Shown in pieces: positions 11,661 through 23,205 of a stretch of DNA of 64,000 nucleotides. This DNA comes from Pectinophora gossypiella. Lineage: Eukaryota; Arthropoda; Insecta; Lepidoptera; Gelechiidae. The number at the start of each line of letters is the position of its first letter. Positions within the stretch are counted from its first letter, which is position 1. The position numbers and the translations under genes are program-made. The notes below the pieces were generated by a model. The model saw nothing but the letters and a program-made list of their open reading frames with translations. It was not told the origin of the DNA and searched no databases. The stretch is taken from assembly GCF_024362695.1 (NCBI RefSeq), contig NC_065421.1, forward strand, positions 9,238,598 to 9,302,597, read 5' to 3'.

Positions 11661-11718
11661 CTAAATAGTGATTTTCTATGGCTTAAGGTTTTCACCAACA
11701 CAGATGTCTTGAGCATTA

Positions 11719-11937
11719 TGAGCCGTGGTACCCCAGTTGGTAGAATGCTTGCCTCCCACTTTGACGTTGCAGGTTCCCGAGAAATACACTTTCGGAGGTA
11801 TGTGACCTAACCTGTATTTGGCTGGTTTTCCTTTCGCGTGGTAAGTCAGACAGGCAGTCGCTTCTGTAAAAAACCGTACCTGTCAAATCTTCAGGTTAGG
11901 TAAGCGGACCCTGTAAAAACGGAATAATGCTAGGGGG
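11719..11937 (+). repeat. SINE family E, copy with tRNA-like head
   Basis: The head reads gagccgtggtaccccagttg, then tagaatgcttgcctcccact and gacgttgcaggttcccga, resembling A and B boxes. The body (ggctggttttcctttcgcgt, ccgtacctgtcaaatcttca) matches the other four E copies. This copy sets the orientation of the family. Confidence 0.75.
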
Positions 11938-12138
11938 ATGAGTTGTCTTGACCATTATAGACGGCGATACGGCTCAGATATAAATTATAGTAAAATTAGG
12001 AGGTCTCTGTAGGAATCTGGGCCATTATCATAATTAAAACACACACCCTGTTGTTACCCTCATATCCCTGCTTTAAACGCGGTAAGAACCCGTTATTATG
12101 TGCTTTAATTAGTAAATAACACAGTTTTCACTAACACA

Positions 12139-12196
12139 GTTACCGGATGAGAGCCTTCAGCGATCCCCATTTGTCCGGCCAAGTAGTTAAAAAACA
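12139..12196 (+). repeat. Family D repeat fragment
   Basis: Short block gatgagagccttcagcgatc, ccccatttgtccggccaagt, then an A-run. Confidence 0.65.
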
Positions 12197-12229
12197 CACG
12201 GTTGGGTCGACCATTATAGACGGCGATAC

Positions 12230-12300
12230 GGCTAACCTATCACGTTGATCTAACAGAAGGCTCGGTGAGGTGTGGATACTTAGTTCATCTTGGTGGGTGT
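12230..12300 (+). repeat. Family M repeat fragment
   Basis: Shares ggtgaggtgtggatacttag and ttcatcttg with 53543-53645, and in inverted orientation with 27836-27990 and 59500-59625. Function unknown. Confidence 0.5.
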
Positions 12301-12759
12301 TTGTGTTGTTATTTTAATAATACAAGCTCACGACGGTAAAAGGTATTGGACTTGTAAGCACTGAACTACTTTTACGAAAGAATTTAATCTATACAGTTCA
12401 CAGCTTAGGTACCTTCAGAGTGAAAAATCACAGCGATCTACTCTAATCTAGGAGGATGCACGGCAAAATGAGCTTTATAAAAATGCAATGAGGAACTCTC
12501 TTTTGAATTATCACATGCAGTGCAAATCTTTTAGAAAATGAATACTGGCATGGATGGCGGAGTTAAGGTGACTACACACTGCGTTCATACGTGTTGCCAA
12601 TTAATATCCTGCAAATAATTTGGATATCACCATCTCAGGCCTTTACATCTTTATCAGATGATTCAAGCAGCGTTTCTGTGGCAGCTTTTAAAATGAGGAT
12701 ATACGCCTTTACTATTTATAGTTAGCATAGAATTCATACTAACATTATAAATGCGAAAG

Positions 12760-12991
12760 TGTGTGGTAGACGACTTCCCTCAATCAGCGCTTATCGCTAT
12801 CGACCCACCAGAGTCGATTAATTCTTTCAAATATTTTTTCCTCTCAGACGACGCCCTGAGCCGAGGTTCGATCCCAACTAGGCACCCTCAGTCTTAAACT
12901 TTGTACCGGGTGAGAGCCTTCAGCGCTCCTCATTTGTCCGGCCAAGTAGTAAATGCCACCTGCGGCAAATCTACAATAAGTCACGCCAAAA
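12760..12991 (+). repeat. Family D repeat copy
   Basis: Runs from gacgacttccctcaatcagc through gagtcgattaattctttcaa and gcctgcggcaaat-type sequence to an A-run at 12985-12991. About 75 bases shorter at the 5' side than the copies at 33018 and 63142. Confidence 0.8.
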
Positions 12992-13432
12992 AAAGTTCAC
13001 TTTAGCCTGAGAAAAAAAAGGTATAAATATATTAAGAGTTTTTCTGCTTAAACATCTTAACAATAGTAGATAACTGTATCTAATTGGCCTCATAAGTATA
13101 ACACTAATGTAACTTTTTAAGCTTAAGGGCCTGTTGTTATCCCAAATAAATAAATAAATATTCTCATATACCGTTTCTATGTTGTGTATCTGCCTTAAAG
13201 CTATCACGTAGTACTACGGCTACGTTCAGTGTTCAGACAGATAGGAAATGGGGTGATATTTCTATTCTGATCACGTGATCTAGGAATACTTTACCAGCAT
13301 CATTTTATGCCTTTACAAAAATTTACTCACTGCTTCTTTTTTTAAAAGAGTGGGTAGTACTTAGATAGACACATAAACATACTATCAATAAAAATGTATA
13401 AAACCCGTATAACTCTATGATGAGCATACAAT

Positions 13433-13690
13433 AGGCTAGTTTCCAACTAGTCAAATCAGTTACTTTTTTCTAAACGTCAAACCACAACGTTACTATGGAA
13501 TTTGTATGAAAAAACACACTGTGACTTCATAGAAAAACGTGATAAAATATCGGACTTATTATTACTTACGTTTTTCTTAATTAATATTCATAAAATGGTT
13601 AAATAGAAAAACGAATATGTTTTTGTTAGTTTTAGATCTGTCTTTATTTAGTAATCAGAATTTCATAATTTATCGTGGACCTAGGACACG
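13433..13690. mobile_element. MITE family G copy
   Basis: Begins ggctagtttccaactagtca and closes aatttatcgtggacctagga. The central part includes ggaatttgtatgaaaaaaca. Confidence 0.75.
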
Positions 13691-13744
13691 ACACAATTGG
13701 AGATGTCCTTAAGGAAGTTTAGCATGATCTACTCTGTACCGGCG

Positions 13745-13975
13745 TGTATGGTTGAAACGATTATTATTGCGTATGGCAGACAAAAGTAAAATATCCTGCT
13801 TGGATCAAATATCCAGCTTAAGCTCCCTTAACCAAGTCTCTGCTGCATCCGTCACACAATGCAGCTCGGCTATATCACCTGGGAACTGGTGCAGAGGGCA
13901 CTCGTTCACTATGTGAGATATGGCTTGATCCGGGTGACCACATTCACCGTATGACGACTCCTTTAAGCTACATTT
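13745..13975 (-). pseudogene. LINE C-terminal fragment with zinc-knuckle-like end
   Basis: On the minus strand the frame ends SSYGECGHPDQAISHIVNEC, then PLHQFPGDIAELHC and TWLRELKLDI, with a stop at 13805. The Cys-x(n)-Cys...His...Cys pattern (C-G-H..HIVNEC) is common near the C-terminus of insect LINE polyproteins. A 60-base tail follows, ending in catacgcaataataat. The same coding block and tail occur on the plus strand at 63020-63500. At its 5' side the homology stops at a block of repeat K (13985-14085), so only the last ~55 codons remain. Confidence 0.7.
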
Positions 13976-14570
13976 ATATAGGTAAGCAAGAGAAGGGAAA
14001 GGATCGCAGGATATGGAATTCCATAGCCTCTGCTTACTCCGGTAGGAAATAGGGGTAAGCGTATGTATGTAATGTATGTATGATAGTGATCTCACCCACA
14101 GGACAGTCTCACAAAGTGATAAGTCCTCCTTATCGTGTGGATGACCCATCGGTCTGGTATAATAACCGCTTGGCTGCTTGAGTGGGCTTGGGACAACACT
14201 TCCGTATGTAATGCTTCTCATCCAGTGCTACAAGACCTAAACCTAAACCAATAACCAGCAATACGTATATGCTTGCCAATTCTAACACAGTAGCAATTCG
14301 AACTGAACTCATGAAAGTACCATCTGCTTTCTACAGGAAGTACCTTTTTGTGAGGTATTTATTCGAGTTTACTCAGTCAGAGTAAGTGTGCTTTGTTTAG
14401 ACCGTGGACGTGTTCATGCGCGCGTCGCATTCTGAGCGCGCAGTCAGCTGTGCCGCTCTTGACCGGAGGCGGCGTGTGCGCAGGTGTTTAAATCACACAG
14501 CTTGTTCTTATTTATAGGGTTGGGAATTTCTAGCGATGGCTTAGGAACTTAATAATAAACATTGTTTGCA

Positions 14571-14800
14571 ATGGCGTGGTTCAGGGGTTGAGCATTGGGC
14601 TTACGATCCGGATGTTCCGGGTTCGAATCCCGGTGGGAACATATCACAAAAATCACCTTGTTAACCCTGGTTTGGTTAGGACATTGCAGGCTGATCACCT
14701 GATTGTCCGAAAGTAAGATGATCCGTGCTTCGGAAAGCACGTTAAGCCGTTGGTGCCGGTTGCTACTTACTGATGTAGGTATGTACCTAGTGGTTACACA
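14571..14800 (+). repeat. SINE family A, 3' end missing
   Basis: B-box-like ccgggttcgaatcccggtgg and centre gctgatcacctgattgtccg are intact. The match ends after the cggttgctacttactgatgt block, so the cctcacaaccc tail is absent. Confidence 0.85.
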
Positions 14801-15357
14801 GCAAGTGGACGCGGTGTATGCTTTTTATTCTCTCCCAGATTAGTACAGAAGCTTCAAAACATAAGTAAGTGGTTGTTTGTGAGCTAAATAACAGTGCGCG
14901 CTATACAATAACTCCACCTTCCAAGCACACCTTGTTATTTATTAAGTGCGACGTCCGGTCAGTAAATCATAGCCGTTATTTGTCATACTACTCGCAAAAC
15001 GACACACAAGTTTAGAAGCGCCATTCAACCACGTTCGCAGAAGTTGAGCATAAAATTCACAGCATAAAAAGGCAGAAATGCAAAAAGGTAAAAGGCAGTA
15101 AAAGGAGTAAAAGGCGGATTGTTCCCGGGCCAGTTGCTGTCGCGGCGGGAGGAAAGGCGGGTTTATGTGACCACAAATCATTTCTGGACAGTTTTTACTA
15201 GTAGACTAAAGGACTAAATACAATTTATTTTTAAACGATTTTGTTTTAGAAGTCACGAGGTCCTGAAGTACATCGGCTTGCTTCTCGAACGGGGAACATC
15301 GCTGGCTCGTATCCCGTTACCGAACATGCACCAATGAGTTAATAACTTATTCTCTAG
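14801..15357. other. Non-coding stretch upstream of the LINE
   Basis: No gene recognised. A minus-strand frame at 15181-14942 (79 codons) shows no family features. Confidence 0.45.
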
Positions 15358-16401
15358 TCTGTAAAACTTAAAAAGCATGATGGAACTAGCTTAATTTCCG
15401 GCTCTCAGGTTGTTCGACGCGGTGTACCTCAAGGTTCCATACTAGGTCCTCTTTTATTCATTTTATACAGTGCTGACATGGTTAAAGAGATTCAGAACTG
15501 TAAATATCATTTGTACGCAGATGACGTTCAGTTGTATATTTCAGACGTTCCGGGTAAAATACTAGACGCAATACATTTGCTCAATGGGGATCTGAAACGT
15601 ATAGCTGAATGGTCGGACAGGAATGCGTTAGTTTTGAATCCTCATAAGTCACAGTACATGGTGCTAGGGTCGAAGGTACAAATTGAAAAAATTCTATTTC
15701 GTCAACCGGTGGTGAACATTCGGGACATAACCCTCAACCGGGTTGAGGAAGCCAAAAATTTGGGTGTTCTGATGGATAGTCGACTGCGTTTCGAACAACA
15801 TGTTGAAAATCTCGTAAAGAACTGTTTTTATAGGTTGAAGGTTTTGTATAAAATTAGAAACGTAATATCTGTAGAAGCAAAAATTGCCCTGTGTGAGTCA
15901 CTAGTGTTGTCTCGTCTCAACTATGCAGATCTTGTATATGGCCCTCGACTGTTATATAAAACAAGTCGGTTAATACAGCGCGTGCAGAATGCATGCTGTA
16001 GATACATCTTTAATGTACCGCCGAGGGGTCATATTACACCATTTTTAAATAATGCCAGTATACTTAATATGCAGTATCGTAGACAGTTACACATTGCTTC
16101 CTTAATGTTCGACATAATAAAATTCAAAAATCCCGATTATCTTTTTTCGAAACTGAAATTCCCACATTTTGATAAACGATACAAAAGTGGGTATGAGCCC
16201 CGAACTTTACGCCCCCCTTTAAGTGTACATCAACACAGAACAGTAGCATTCACTGGCAGTTTTCGCTACCATGCAACGAAGTGTTGGAATAATATTCCAC
16301 CACCAATAAGAGCTCTTACATCAAAATTATCTTTTAAGGAAAAAGTAAAAAAAATACTTCTATATTGTCAGAAACAAGAAAATTCACAACTTCTTGCATA
16401 G
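15358..16401 (+). CDS. Non-LTR retrotransposon reverse transcriptase, 5'-truncated but open
   Basis: After a TAG at 15355-15357 the frame stays open for 347 codons. It enters the reverse-transcriptase domain at VVRRGVPQGSILGPLLFILY (from 15408), reaches the catalytic YADD box (HLYADDVQLYIS, about 15508-15543), and continues through the thumb (EEAKNLGVLMDSRLRFEQHV) to a typical LINE C-terminus (HATKCWNNIPPPIRALTS, then SFKEKVKKIL). The order and wording are those of Jockey/CR1-like elements. The N-terminal endonuclease and ORF1 are missing, as expected for 5'-truncated insertion. Because the frame has no stop or shift, the insertion is probably young. It cannot move without a helper element. 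An ATG at 15478 is internal to the domain and is not a true start. Confidence 0.9.
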   Translation, partial: SVKLKKHDGTSLISGSQVVRRGVPQGSILGPLLFILYSADMVKEIQNCKYHLYADDVQLYISDVPGKILDAIHLLNGDLKRIAEWSDRNALVLNPHKSQYMVLGSKVQIEKILFRQPVVNIRDITLNRVEEAKNLGVLMDSRLRFEQHVENLVKNCFYRLKVLYKIRNVISVEAKIALCESLVLSRLNYADLVYGPRLLYKTSRLIQRVQNACCRYIFNVPPRGHITPFLNNASILNMQYRRQLHIASLMFDIIKFKNPDYLFSKLKFPHFDKRYKSGYEPRTLRPPLSVHQHRTVAFTGSFRYHATKCWNNIPPPIRALTSKLSFKEKVKKILLYCQKQENSQLLA

Positions 16402-16829
16402 GTGGCGAACACTGCTTTATAGTTATTTTGTCTATGCATTTAGATTGTTATTATATATATACCTATAAAATATCAAACAAGTATCTTTTTATTATGTACG
16501 TCTTTTTATTTTTATCAGTAATCTTACAACGCATTTTTACGATTATCTTCTGCATGCATTTTTTATTATTTGTAAACAACGTCAATTAGTTCGGTTACCG
16601 TATCCGCGGTTTCCTCTATCCGGGTTGTAGCTGAAAATCAGCGATTTGCTCGAAAGGGCAAATGCTTGCGCTGAGCTATGACCGTTTTGCGCTGCTGCAG
16701 CACACATACATACCTGGCGTGTGTTAAACATTTTGTATGTGGTGTGTATTGTTGTTGATTTGTATTGTATGCATGTGTGTCTGTAGACCAAATAAATCAT
16801 TTATCTATCTATCTATCTATCTATCTATT
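16402..16829 (+). repeat. LINE 3' UTR with (ATCT)n tail
   Basis: Follows the reverse-transcriptase stop directly. It includes gtagctgaaaatcagcgatt, a polyadenylation-like ccaaataaatca and a pure ATCT/TATC microsatellite at about 16799-16829. The gctgaaaatcagcg block recurs near 8660 and, inverted, near 23140, each time near a LINE-like 3' end. The microsatellite is probably the tail used in reverse transcription. Confidence 0.7.
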
Positions 16830-18160
16830 ATCATACCTGTTAGATAAGTAATAGCCAGCTTCAGATCTATCACCAAAGTTTATTTGTATGTTTCGATATA
16901 GTTTAATGAAACAATAAAACTTTATTTACACCATAAACAAAACAAAAATATTTGAAAAATATGAAACAAAAAAAAAATATTAAAATAAAACAAAAAAAAA
17001 AGAACTCAAAATAAAATAAATTATGTACAATTAAGTTTAATTAAACCTATTTGCTACTGTTGAATTTGTAAATTAGTTTATTGATTGCGAGTGCTATGTA
17101 CACCGTTATTGTTACACATATCAGTCAGAATACCTATTTATGTTGTGGAATAAGCTCAATATGTGTGATGTGGTTGTACTCTTTTTTTAAAAATAAAATA
17201 AAAAACAACTAAGTTGAACAGTTCCAGAGAAAACACAGAGCAGATTATTAATTTTGTGTTCGGCGTTCCGTTTAATTGGTCGGAGTGAAAAAGGGGAAAG
17301 TGAAACCGTTCCGAAACGAAAGCGAACTAACATAAATAATCAATTCTTTTAGTTAAGTATTTTGAAATTAATGGTGGAGGGATGTCAGATATTAAGTAGA
17401 GGACAGTTGGAAGACTTTTGGCCGGTGGCTGCGCTCCACGGCTCGTTAGCAAATAAGTCGAATAAATCCTATGAACACGAGAGGTTTTTTTCCATTATCT
17501 CCGTATCGACTCCCTCCTATGTGCAGGAATAACAATACTTTATTCTATGATTAAGATTCCTCTCACTTTGAGGACGCAGGTTCGAATCCAGCACAGACCT
17601 AATCCAATGTAGATGTTGGCGTGTGAAGGCATTTCAGGCCGGATCGCTACATCGATTTACCTTTCGTTTGCGTAGTAACACTGAATGACTTGGAAGACTT
17701 ATTTTATTTATTCGTAGCATGGAAAGTTTTATAATTCGATCTTTGGCTCAGTAAAACATTCCGTTTTGTGCATATTGCGGTCTCATCGACTATGCATATC
17801 GTCGATAGTTTTACTATAGATCGCATATTTGATATTTAATACAAATATGCACCAAAATAAAAAAGTAATATATATTTGTATTTTTAATATTTGTATTCAA
17901 TTAATCACAATATGCTATTGGAGGTTATACAAACAAGCCTTAATTCCCATCAAATCGAATGGTTTTCAATAAATCAAACCTACACGTGTGTCAGTAATCA
18001 ATAATTTTCTATAAAATTGATACGTCTTCTTTTGTTTAGTTTCTATCTGTGGTAGCTTGTAATTAGCCTTTATTTATTATTAAGGTTTTGATTGGGTAAA
18101 TAATGCTGTAAGCTCCCCGAATAAAATAAAATAAACAAAATAAAATAAAAATTTTAGTGA
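16830..18160. other. AT-rich stretch, no gene seen
   Basis: A-rich and T-rich runs, with a tRNA-like SINE-head remnant near 17560-17600 (aggacgcaggttcgaatcca). No credible reading frame. Confidence 0.5.
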
Positions 18161-18187
18161 AAATGAATGAATGAATGAATGAATGAA
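18161..18187. repeat. (GAAT)n microsatellite
   Basis: Six tandem copies of the tetramer, in sequence otherwise without features. Confidence 0.9.
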
Positions 18188-18760
18188 ATATTTATTTCAG
18201 ATATTTATCCATATTTTGTTAGTAATAGAAGATTATATCTAAGTTAGTAAATACCTGCGTTTTGGTAAAATTTAAATTATAAAACAAACATTTTTGTTCT
18301 AAAAAAGTTCTGCCAAGAAATTAATTTGTTTTAGTAACAATTTTGCTACAAAATGTGTTTTTCTGCCCAAAAGTTGAAATCCAAATAAGGACCACTGTTT
18401 GGATCCGGGCCTTATTAAGGAACCTACGCTTACCTATAGCGCAAATCAGCGCAATTCAACAGTAAGAGATTTTAAATACTTTATAAAGTTAAACAAATTC
18501 GTATGTCATTAAAATATTAATATATTGTTGGTTTATATGAATCAAGACTGAACAATTAAAAAATGCATCTTTAATACTTTTAATATGGTCCATTATGAGT
18601 ATTGACACTTACTGATTAAAAAATATAGGTGACTTTTTTTATACTGCAATAAATGAGTAAAAACAGTTTAAATAATCTTGTGATTATTGTAATAAAATTC
18701 CATTTATTCTTAATTTTCAATTTCAGATACCCAATGAAGCCCACAACACCCTGTATAATA

Positions 18761-19051
18761 GGGTAGTTTCCAACTAGTCAAAGCAGTTACTTTTTACTAC
18801 ACATCCAAACATGAAATTACTATGAATTTGTGTATGAAAAAGCACACTGTGACGTCATAGAAAAACGTGACAAAATGACGCACCTATTATTACATTTTCC
18901 TTTCTTAAAATTCATAAATAAGTTAAATACATATATTTATTTTATTTTATTTTAAAAAAATACAAAAAAGAAAACGTTTTTTGTTAGTTTTACATTTGTT
19001 TTTATTTGGTAATCAGAATTTCATAACTTATCTTTGACGTAGGAAACTATC
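18761..19051. mobile_element. MITE family G, longest copy
   Basis: Starts gggtagtttccaactagtca and ends gacgtaggaaactatcc, giving an inverted repeat of about 11 bases (gggtagtttcc). It carries a perfect TGACGTCA octamer at 18850-18857. It is longer than the other copies because of an AT-rich insertion near 18925-18970. Confidence 0.8.
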
Positions 19052-19166
19052 CAATTTTGTTTAAATTCGCCAACGCGACAATTTTCCTTTGAGAATAAAT
19101 TCTAGCTTTGAATTTCTTTTCAAATGATAATATTTTTACCTAAATACATACTTACTTATACCAATT

Positions 19167-19360
19167 GGGTACTTCCCAACTAGTCAAATCAGTTACCTTT
19201 TACTAAACGTCAAATCACGAAATTGCTACGGAATTTTAATGAAAAAGCAACCTGTGACGTCAAAGAAAAACGTGACAATATGTCGCACTTATTATTACAT
19301 CTTTCTTAATTAGTACTTAATCAGATTTTCATAATTTATACATGACCTAGGAAACTACCC
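19167..19360. mobile_element. MITE family G, short copy
   Basis: Starts gggtacttcccaactagtca and ends gacctaggaaactaccc. About 50 bases shorter internally than the typical copy. It lies only ~115 bases from the copy at 18761-19051. Confidence 0.8.
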
Positions 19361-19589
19361 GATTATATTAAACCAGGAAATATTTCAATTTGATAATTAG
19401 CTAATTACCTAAATGACGACGGAAGACTTTATTTTTTCAAATTTTTCTACGATGTCTTTTCCGATAAATGACACAAATTGGGTCCACGTGTAACCGTTTT
19501 TACTCGTAAATAAAAATGAAACGACAAGGAAATTGATAGCGATGAGGCTATACCTGTAGCCTATTTGACAACTTAGTCAAATGAGATTA

Positions 19590-19730
19590 TTATTATACAA
19601 TATACAAATATACTTTATTGCACATAACATACAAAACAAGTTCTACACACATGGACGAAAGATACAGTACAATTTGGCGGCAATATAGCTAAGCAGCAAT
19701 TTCTTTCAGGCAACCAGTGGTAAAAAAATA
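19590..19730 (-). repeat. Family O retroelement end
   Basis: acaaatatactttattgcac and gatacagtacaatttggcgg match the copy at 24343-24450. Confidence 0.55.
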
Positions 19731-19822
19731 AATATTTATCATACTTACTTATTACTACTTTTATATTTTGAAGATTTATAAAAATTTATAATAAAATCCC
19801 GAAGAGTATCAAATCTGATCCT

Positions 19823-19898
19823 CATCATCATCAGCCGTACGACGCCCACTGCTGGGCATAGGCCTCCCCCAAGGATCTCCACGACGATCGGTCCTGCG
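19823..19898 (-). mobile_element. RTE-like LINE, 76-bp 3' end with target-site duplication
   Basis: A (TCA)n run followed by gccgtacgacgcccactgct, the reversed C-terminal coding end of the LINE seen at 25987-26203. It is flanked by perfect 12-base repeats aaatctgatcct at 19811-19822 and 19899-19910. The insertion is extremely 5'-truncated. Confidence 0.85.
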
Positions 19899-20390
19899 AA
19901 ATCTGATCCTACTGATAAGTTTTTTAAATACAAACTAAAATTAATGTTACAAAATAAGACTTATTATATATTTATTATTCGATAAATGAATTTATGACTG
20001 ATGAAGTGTGCGTCAAGCTAGCGGCCTCAAAAAAAAAATGGGCACGAAAAAATAATTTGACCATACCAAAAATTAGTGCTCTTATTGAAAAAAATAGTAC
20101 CTGTTGTAAAAAAATTAGTACCTACACGGTTCTTGATTTATAGCCATGTTTTATTGCACTTGCTAGCTTGACGGTGAGCGAAATTTGGCGAGAGTTAACG
20201 ACAAGGTCTTTCGCTTTGATTTAAACGCCAAAAATTAGTACCGAAATAGTACTCACCCCCTGCAAAATACCGAAATTAGTACTTCAACGGTTATAAAGGC
20301 AGTTCTTTGATCCCGCTGGCTTGACGTTTTGAAAATACCTATTATCTGGGGAACGCTTGCATACTTCAGTTTGTAACTAAAGTCGTACTT

Positions 20391-20515
20391 TTTGTTACTT
20401 AATCCATAATAAAATTTCGAAAATAAGTCACTAAGAAAAATGAAATTGATTTTTGGTCATGTTAGAGCGACTTCTATATCTACATTAGTATTTTATAATT
20501 TATCTTTGACCCAGT
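20391..20515. mobile_element. MITE family G, decayed partial copy
   Basis: Only the distal part is visible: ataagtcactaagaaaaatg and attttataatttatctttga, then cccag in place of the inverted end. Confidence 0.4.
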
Positions 20516-20736
20516 TAATTTTCCTACGATCAGATATTGATAAAATACATTTTTGTAAATTATTACTTTGTGAGTAGGCACTAAGTAGGTACTACCAACC
20601 TTATTCATTATAACCAATATTAAAATTTAAAGTAAGTACAAGTACCTAATGTTTAAACATTCTGCCGATCATAAACGCAGTTTAGAACTTGTCAGCCATC
20701 TAAAAATACCTCTCAAATTAAACATCAAAAGGGTCT

Positions 20737-20753
20737 GGGGGGGGGGGGGGGGG
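20737..20753 (+). repeat. 17-base G homopolymer
   Basis: An uninterrupted run of 17 G in AT-rich surroundings. Length may be affected by sequencing error. Confidence 0.8.
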
Positions 20754-21045
20754 TTCTTCAATAGGGTCTTTTTTCCTAACCTGAAGATTTCACAGAACCG
20801 ATAAACACACACATTTTTTTTACATTTTAAAGTTGTGATAATTTGTTTAATTTTATTTTGTCATAATTTTAATTCTTTGTTTTCCTTTTTTATTTCTATT
20901 CTATTCAACGTGTAATATTTAACTAGGTACATCTTATCTATGGGAAAGAATTTAAACATTGTCAGGGTCTTGTCCTAATTGGTCGAAACTCTCATAATTG
21001 TTATTTCCGAGATGTCTATCCATTACGATAAGATCAATCATCATC

Positions 21046-21383
21046 ATCTCCCTAGCATTATCCCGTTTTTCACAGGGTCCGCTTACCTAACCTGAAGATT
21101 TGACAGGTCCGGTTTTTTACAGAAGCGGCTGCCTGTCTAACCTTTCAACCCGCGAAGGAAAAACCATCCTAATACATTAACATGTATCATGGTCACATAC
21201 CTCCGAAAATGTATTTCTCGGGAATGTGGGTTTCCTCACGATGTTTTCCTTGACCGTTGCGCACGATAATCATTTAAGATCCAAACATGAATACGAAAAC
21301 AGATTCGTAAATCATTAGTTTATTCCTGTGCTGGATTCGAAGCTGTGACCGCTAAGTGAGAGGCAAGCACGGCTCTCGGCACG
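21046..21383 (-). repeat. SINE family E, longest copy
   Basis: Extends from ccctagcattatcccgtttt through acagaagcggctgcctgtct to a reversed tRNA-like head around 21325-21380 (gctggattcgaagctgtgac, then gtgagaggcaagcac). Confidence 0.75.
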
Positions 21384-21680
21384 AAACACGATCAATATGG
21401 AACATAAATAATGTATGTAAGTACTTGTGAGTTTACAAAGGTTTACAATGAACAAATGTTCCTTTTATTGGTTTAAGCTTTCGTATTTACATACTTACAA
21501 TTTAAATTAGGAGATAAAAATAGCTTGACGAATTCCGTATGAAGACTTCAAAGTAAAAAAGTAATTAGGTACGGATCTCTGTCTAAATACTCCGAGTATC
21601 AACGACTTCTTACTTTCCGTATTATTTTAAGAGTTTGTTATGTTAGGGCGAGTACAGATGGACTGAATTTTGAATGATAA

Positions 21681-21913
21681 GTGGTTTCCAACTAGTCAAA
21701 TCACTTACTTTTTACTTAACGACAGAAAACCAAATTACTATGGGAATTTGTATGAAAAACCCACTCTGTGACGTCGCAGAAAAACGAGACAAAATGACGC
21801 ACTTATTAAATATTTCTTTATTAAAATTCATAAAATACGTTTTTGCCACCTTTAGATCTGTCTATATTTAGTAATCAGAATTTCATAACTTGTCTTTGAC
21901 CTAGGAAACTAGG
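21681..21913. mobile_element. MITE family G copy
   Basis: Begins gtggtttccaactagtcaaa and ends ttgacctaggaaactagg. The open frame at 21674-21871 is this repeat and is not a gene. Confidence 0.75.
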
Positions 21914-22710
21914 TGGTTCTCTATTTTTACTCATAAAATTTTATGTAATAATTTACCATGGCATACTATTACTTGTCCTATTATTAGTTACGCATATTAT
22001 TAATTTGTCACAACTTATTAAGCATAATTTTGAAACTCATAACTACTATTATAAGCATAATAATTAATGCCAATAATGATATATAAGCATAATTATTATA
22101 AGCATAAAAACTATACTCCGAATAAGTAAAGTTTTGGCACAACTTTGAACATTTTTGAAACTTACTTTTTCCTTGGCTGCATTTAATGATTGTGTTTTTT
22201 ATATTTATTAACACTATTTCATGCTGTTGGTCATCATTCAGTATACTTTTCGTATGTAAGATAAACATGCTGGCGGCGTAGGGGTGGCCCAAGTGCCACC
22301 CCCGCCGCACCCTAACCTACTGTTATGCCTTGTAAAATTATGACAAAACACTATTATTTTAAAAAAGAATTATGGATACCTATTTATATGCGAATCAAAT
22401 TTATACCAACAAATATTAGTCCAAAAATAAGTTATACCTAACAAACCACTATTCCTAGATGTTATTATGGGAAAGTACTATTATGCTAAAAAACGTTATG
22501 CAAAAATTTTAACTTTTTAAAAAATTACTAACATAGTTTTATAAGCGCCTTTTTTCTTACTAACAATAATATGGAGTACAATCTGAAATAAATGTAATAA
22601 TAATAAAAAAAATAAAAAAAAGGATTATGATAATTAAAATTATGACAAAAACATTTACGCATTTTAAGAGAATCCCAAACTAGGTACCCAATTGCAATGA
22701 TTTTCTGTAG
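21914..22710. other. AT-rich stretch with no assigned feature
   Basis: Contains a local cluster of short repeats of taagcataat (22020-22110) and a minus-strand frame at 22310-22008 of low-complexity Ile/Asn/Tyr composition, which I do not accept as a gene. Confidence 0.45.
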
Positions 22711-22752
22711 TTAATGCCATCTGCGGCAAATCTACAAAAAGTCATGTAACAA
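22711..22752 (+). repeat. Family D repeat, last ~40 bases
   Basis: ttaatgccatctgcggcaaa and tctacaaaaagtcatgtaac match the family D 3' end. Confidence 0.65.
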
Positions 22753-22916
22753 AAACAAATCCAAAACATACTTATCATAAAGAGATCTTGAGAAAAGTAC
22801 TGATGAGGAACTTTCCAGGCTACCTCCTCAAAAACAATAAAGAAGGTGCTGTGAAGATTTTCCTCCGTTTAACCTTTCAGTTTCATGGATAACATACATA
22901 ATGCATTTGGGTATAA

Positions 22917-22918
<2 letters not shown>

Positions 22919-22953
<35 letters not shown>

Positions 22954-23205
22954 CGTTTATTCAAACAAACAGCACACAAAACAAAAGCATAACATTAAAA
23001 TAACACTTATAGGCTATAAACATTTACCAAAAGAAAAGAAATAAAATAAAATTAATAACAAAAGTGTTGTGTGAGATAGTGCGCATTTATTTGAAAAGGT
23101 AAAAACGACTCAGCATGTGTTTGCCCCAAAGGGAAGCAAACGCTGATTTTCAGTCGCACCTACATCATTCGACAAATCCCGGGGAAGCAGCTATAGATAC
23201 AGTTA
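22919..23205 (-). repeat. LINE 3' end with (GA)n tail
   Basis: A 30-base GA microsatellite is followed by aaaacgtttattcaaacaaa (an inverted polyadenylation-like signal) and then ggaagcaaacgctgattttc, the reverse of the gctgaaaatcagcg block of the 16.6-kb LINE tail. Confidence 0.5.

Noticed and set aside
22008..22310. 100-codon minus-strand frame
   Set aside because: Low-complexity AT-rich translation with repeated IIML/NNYAY patterns; no family features.
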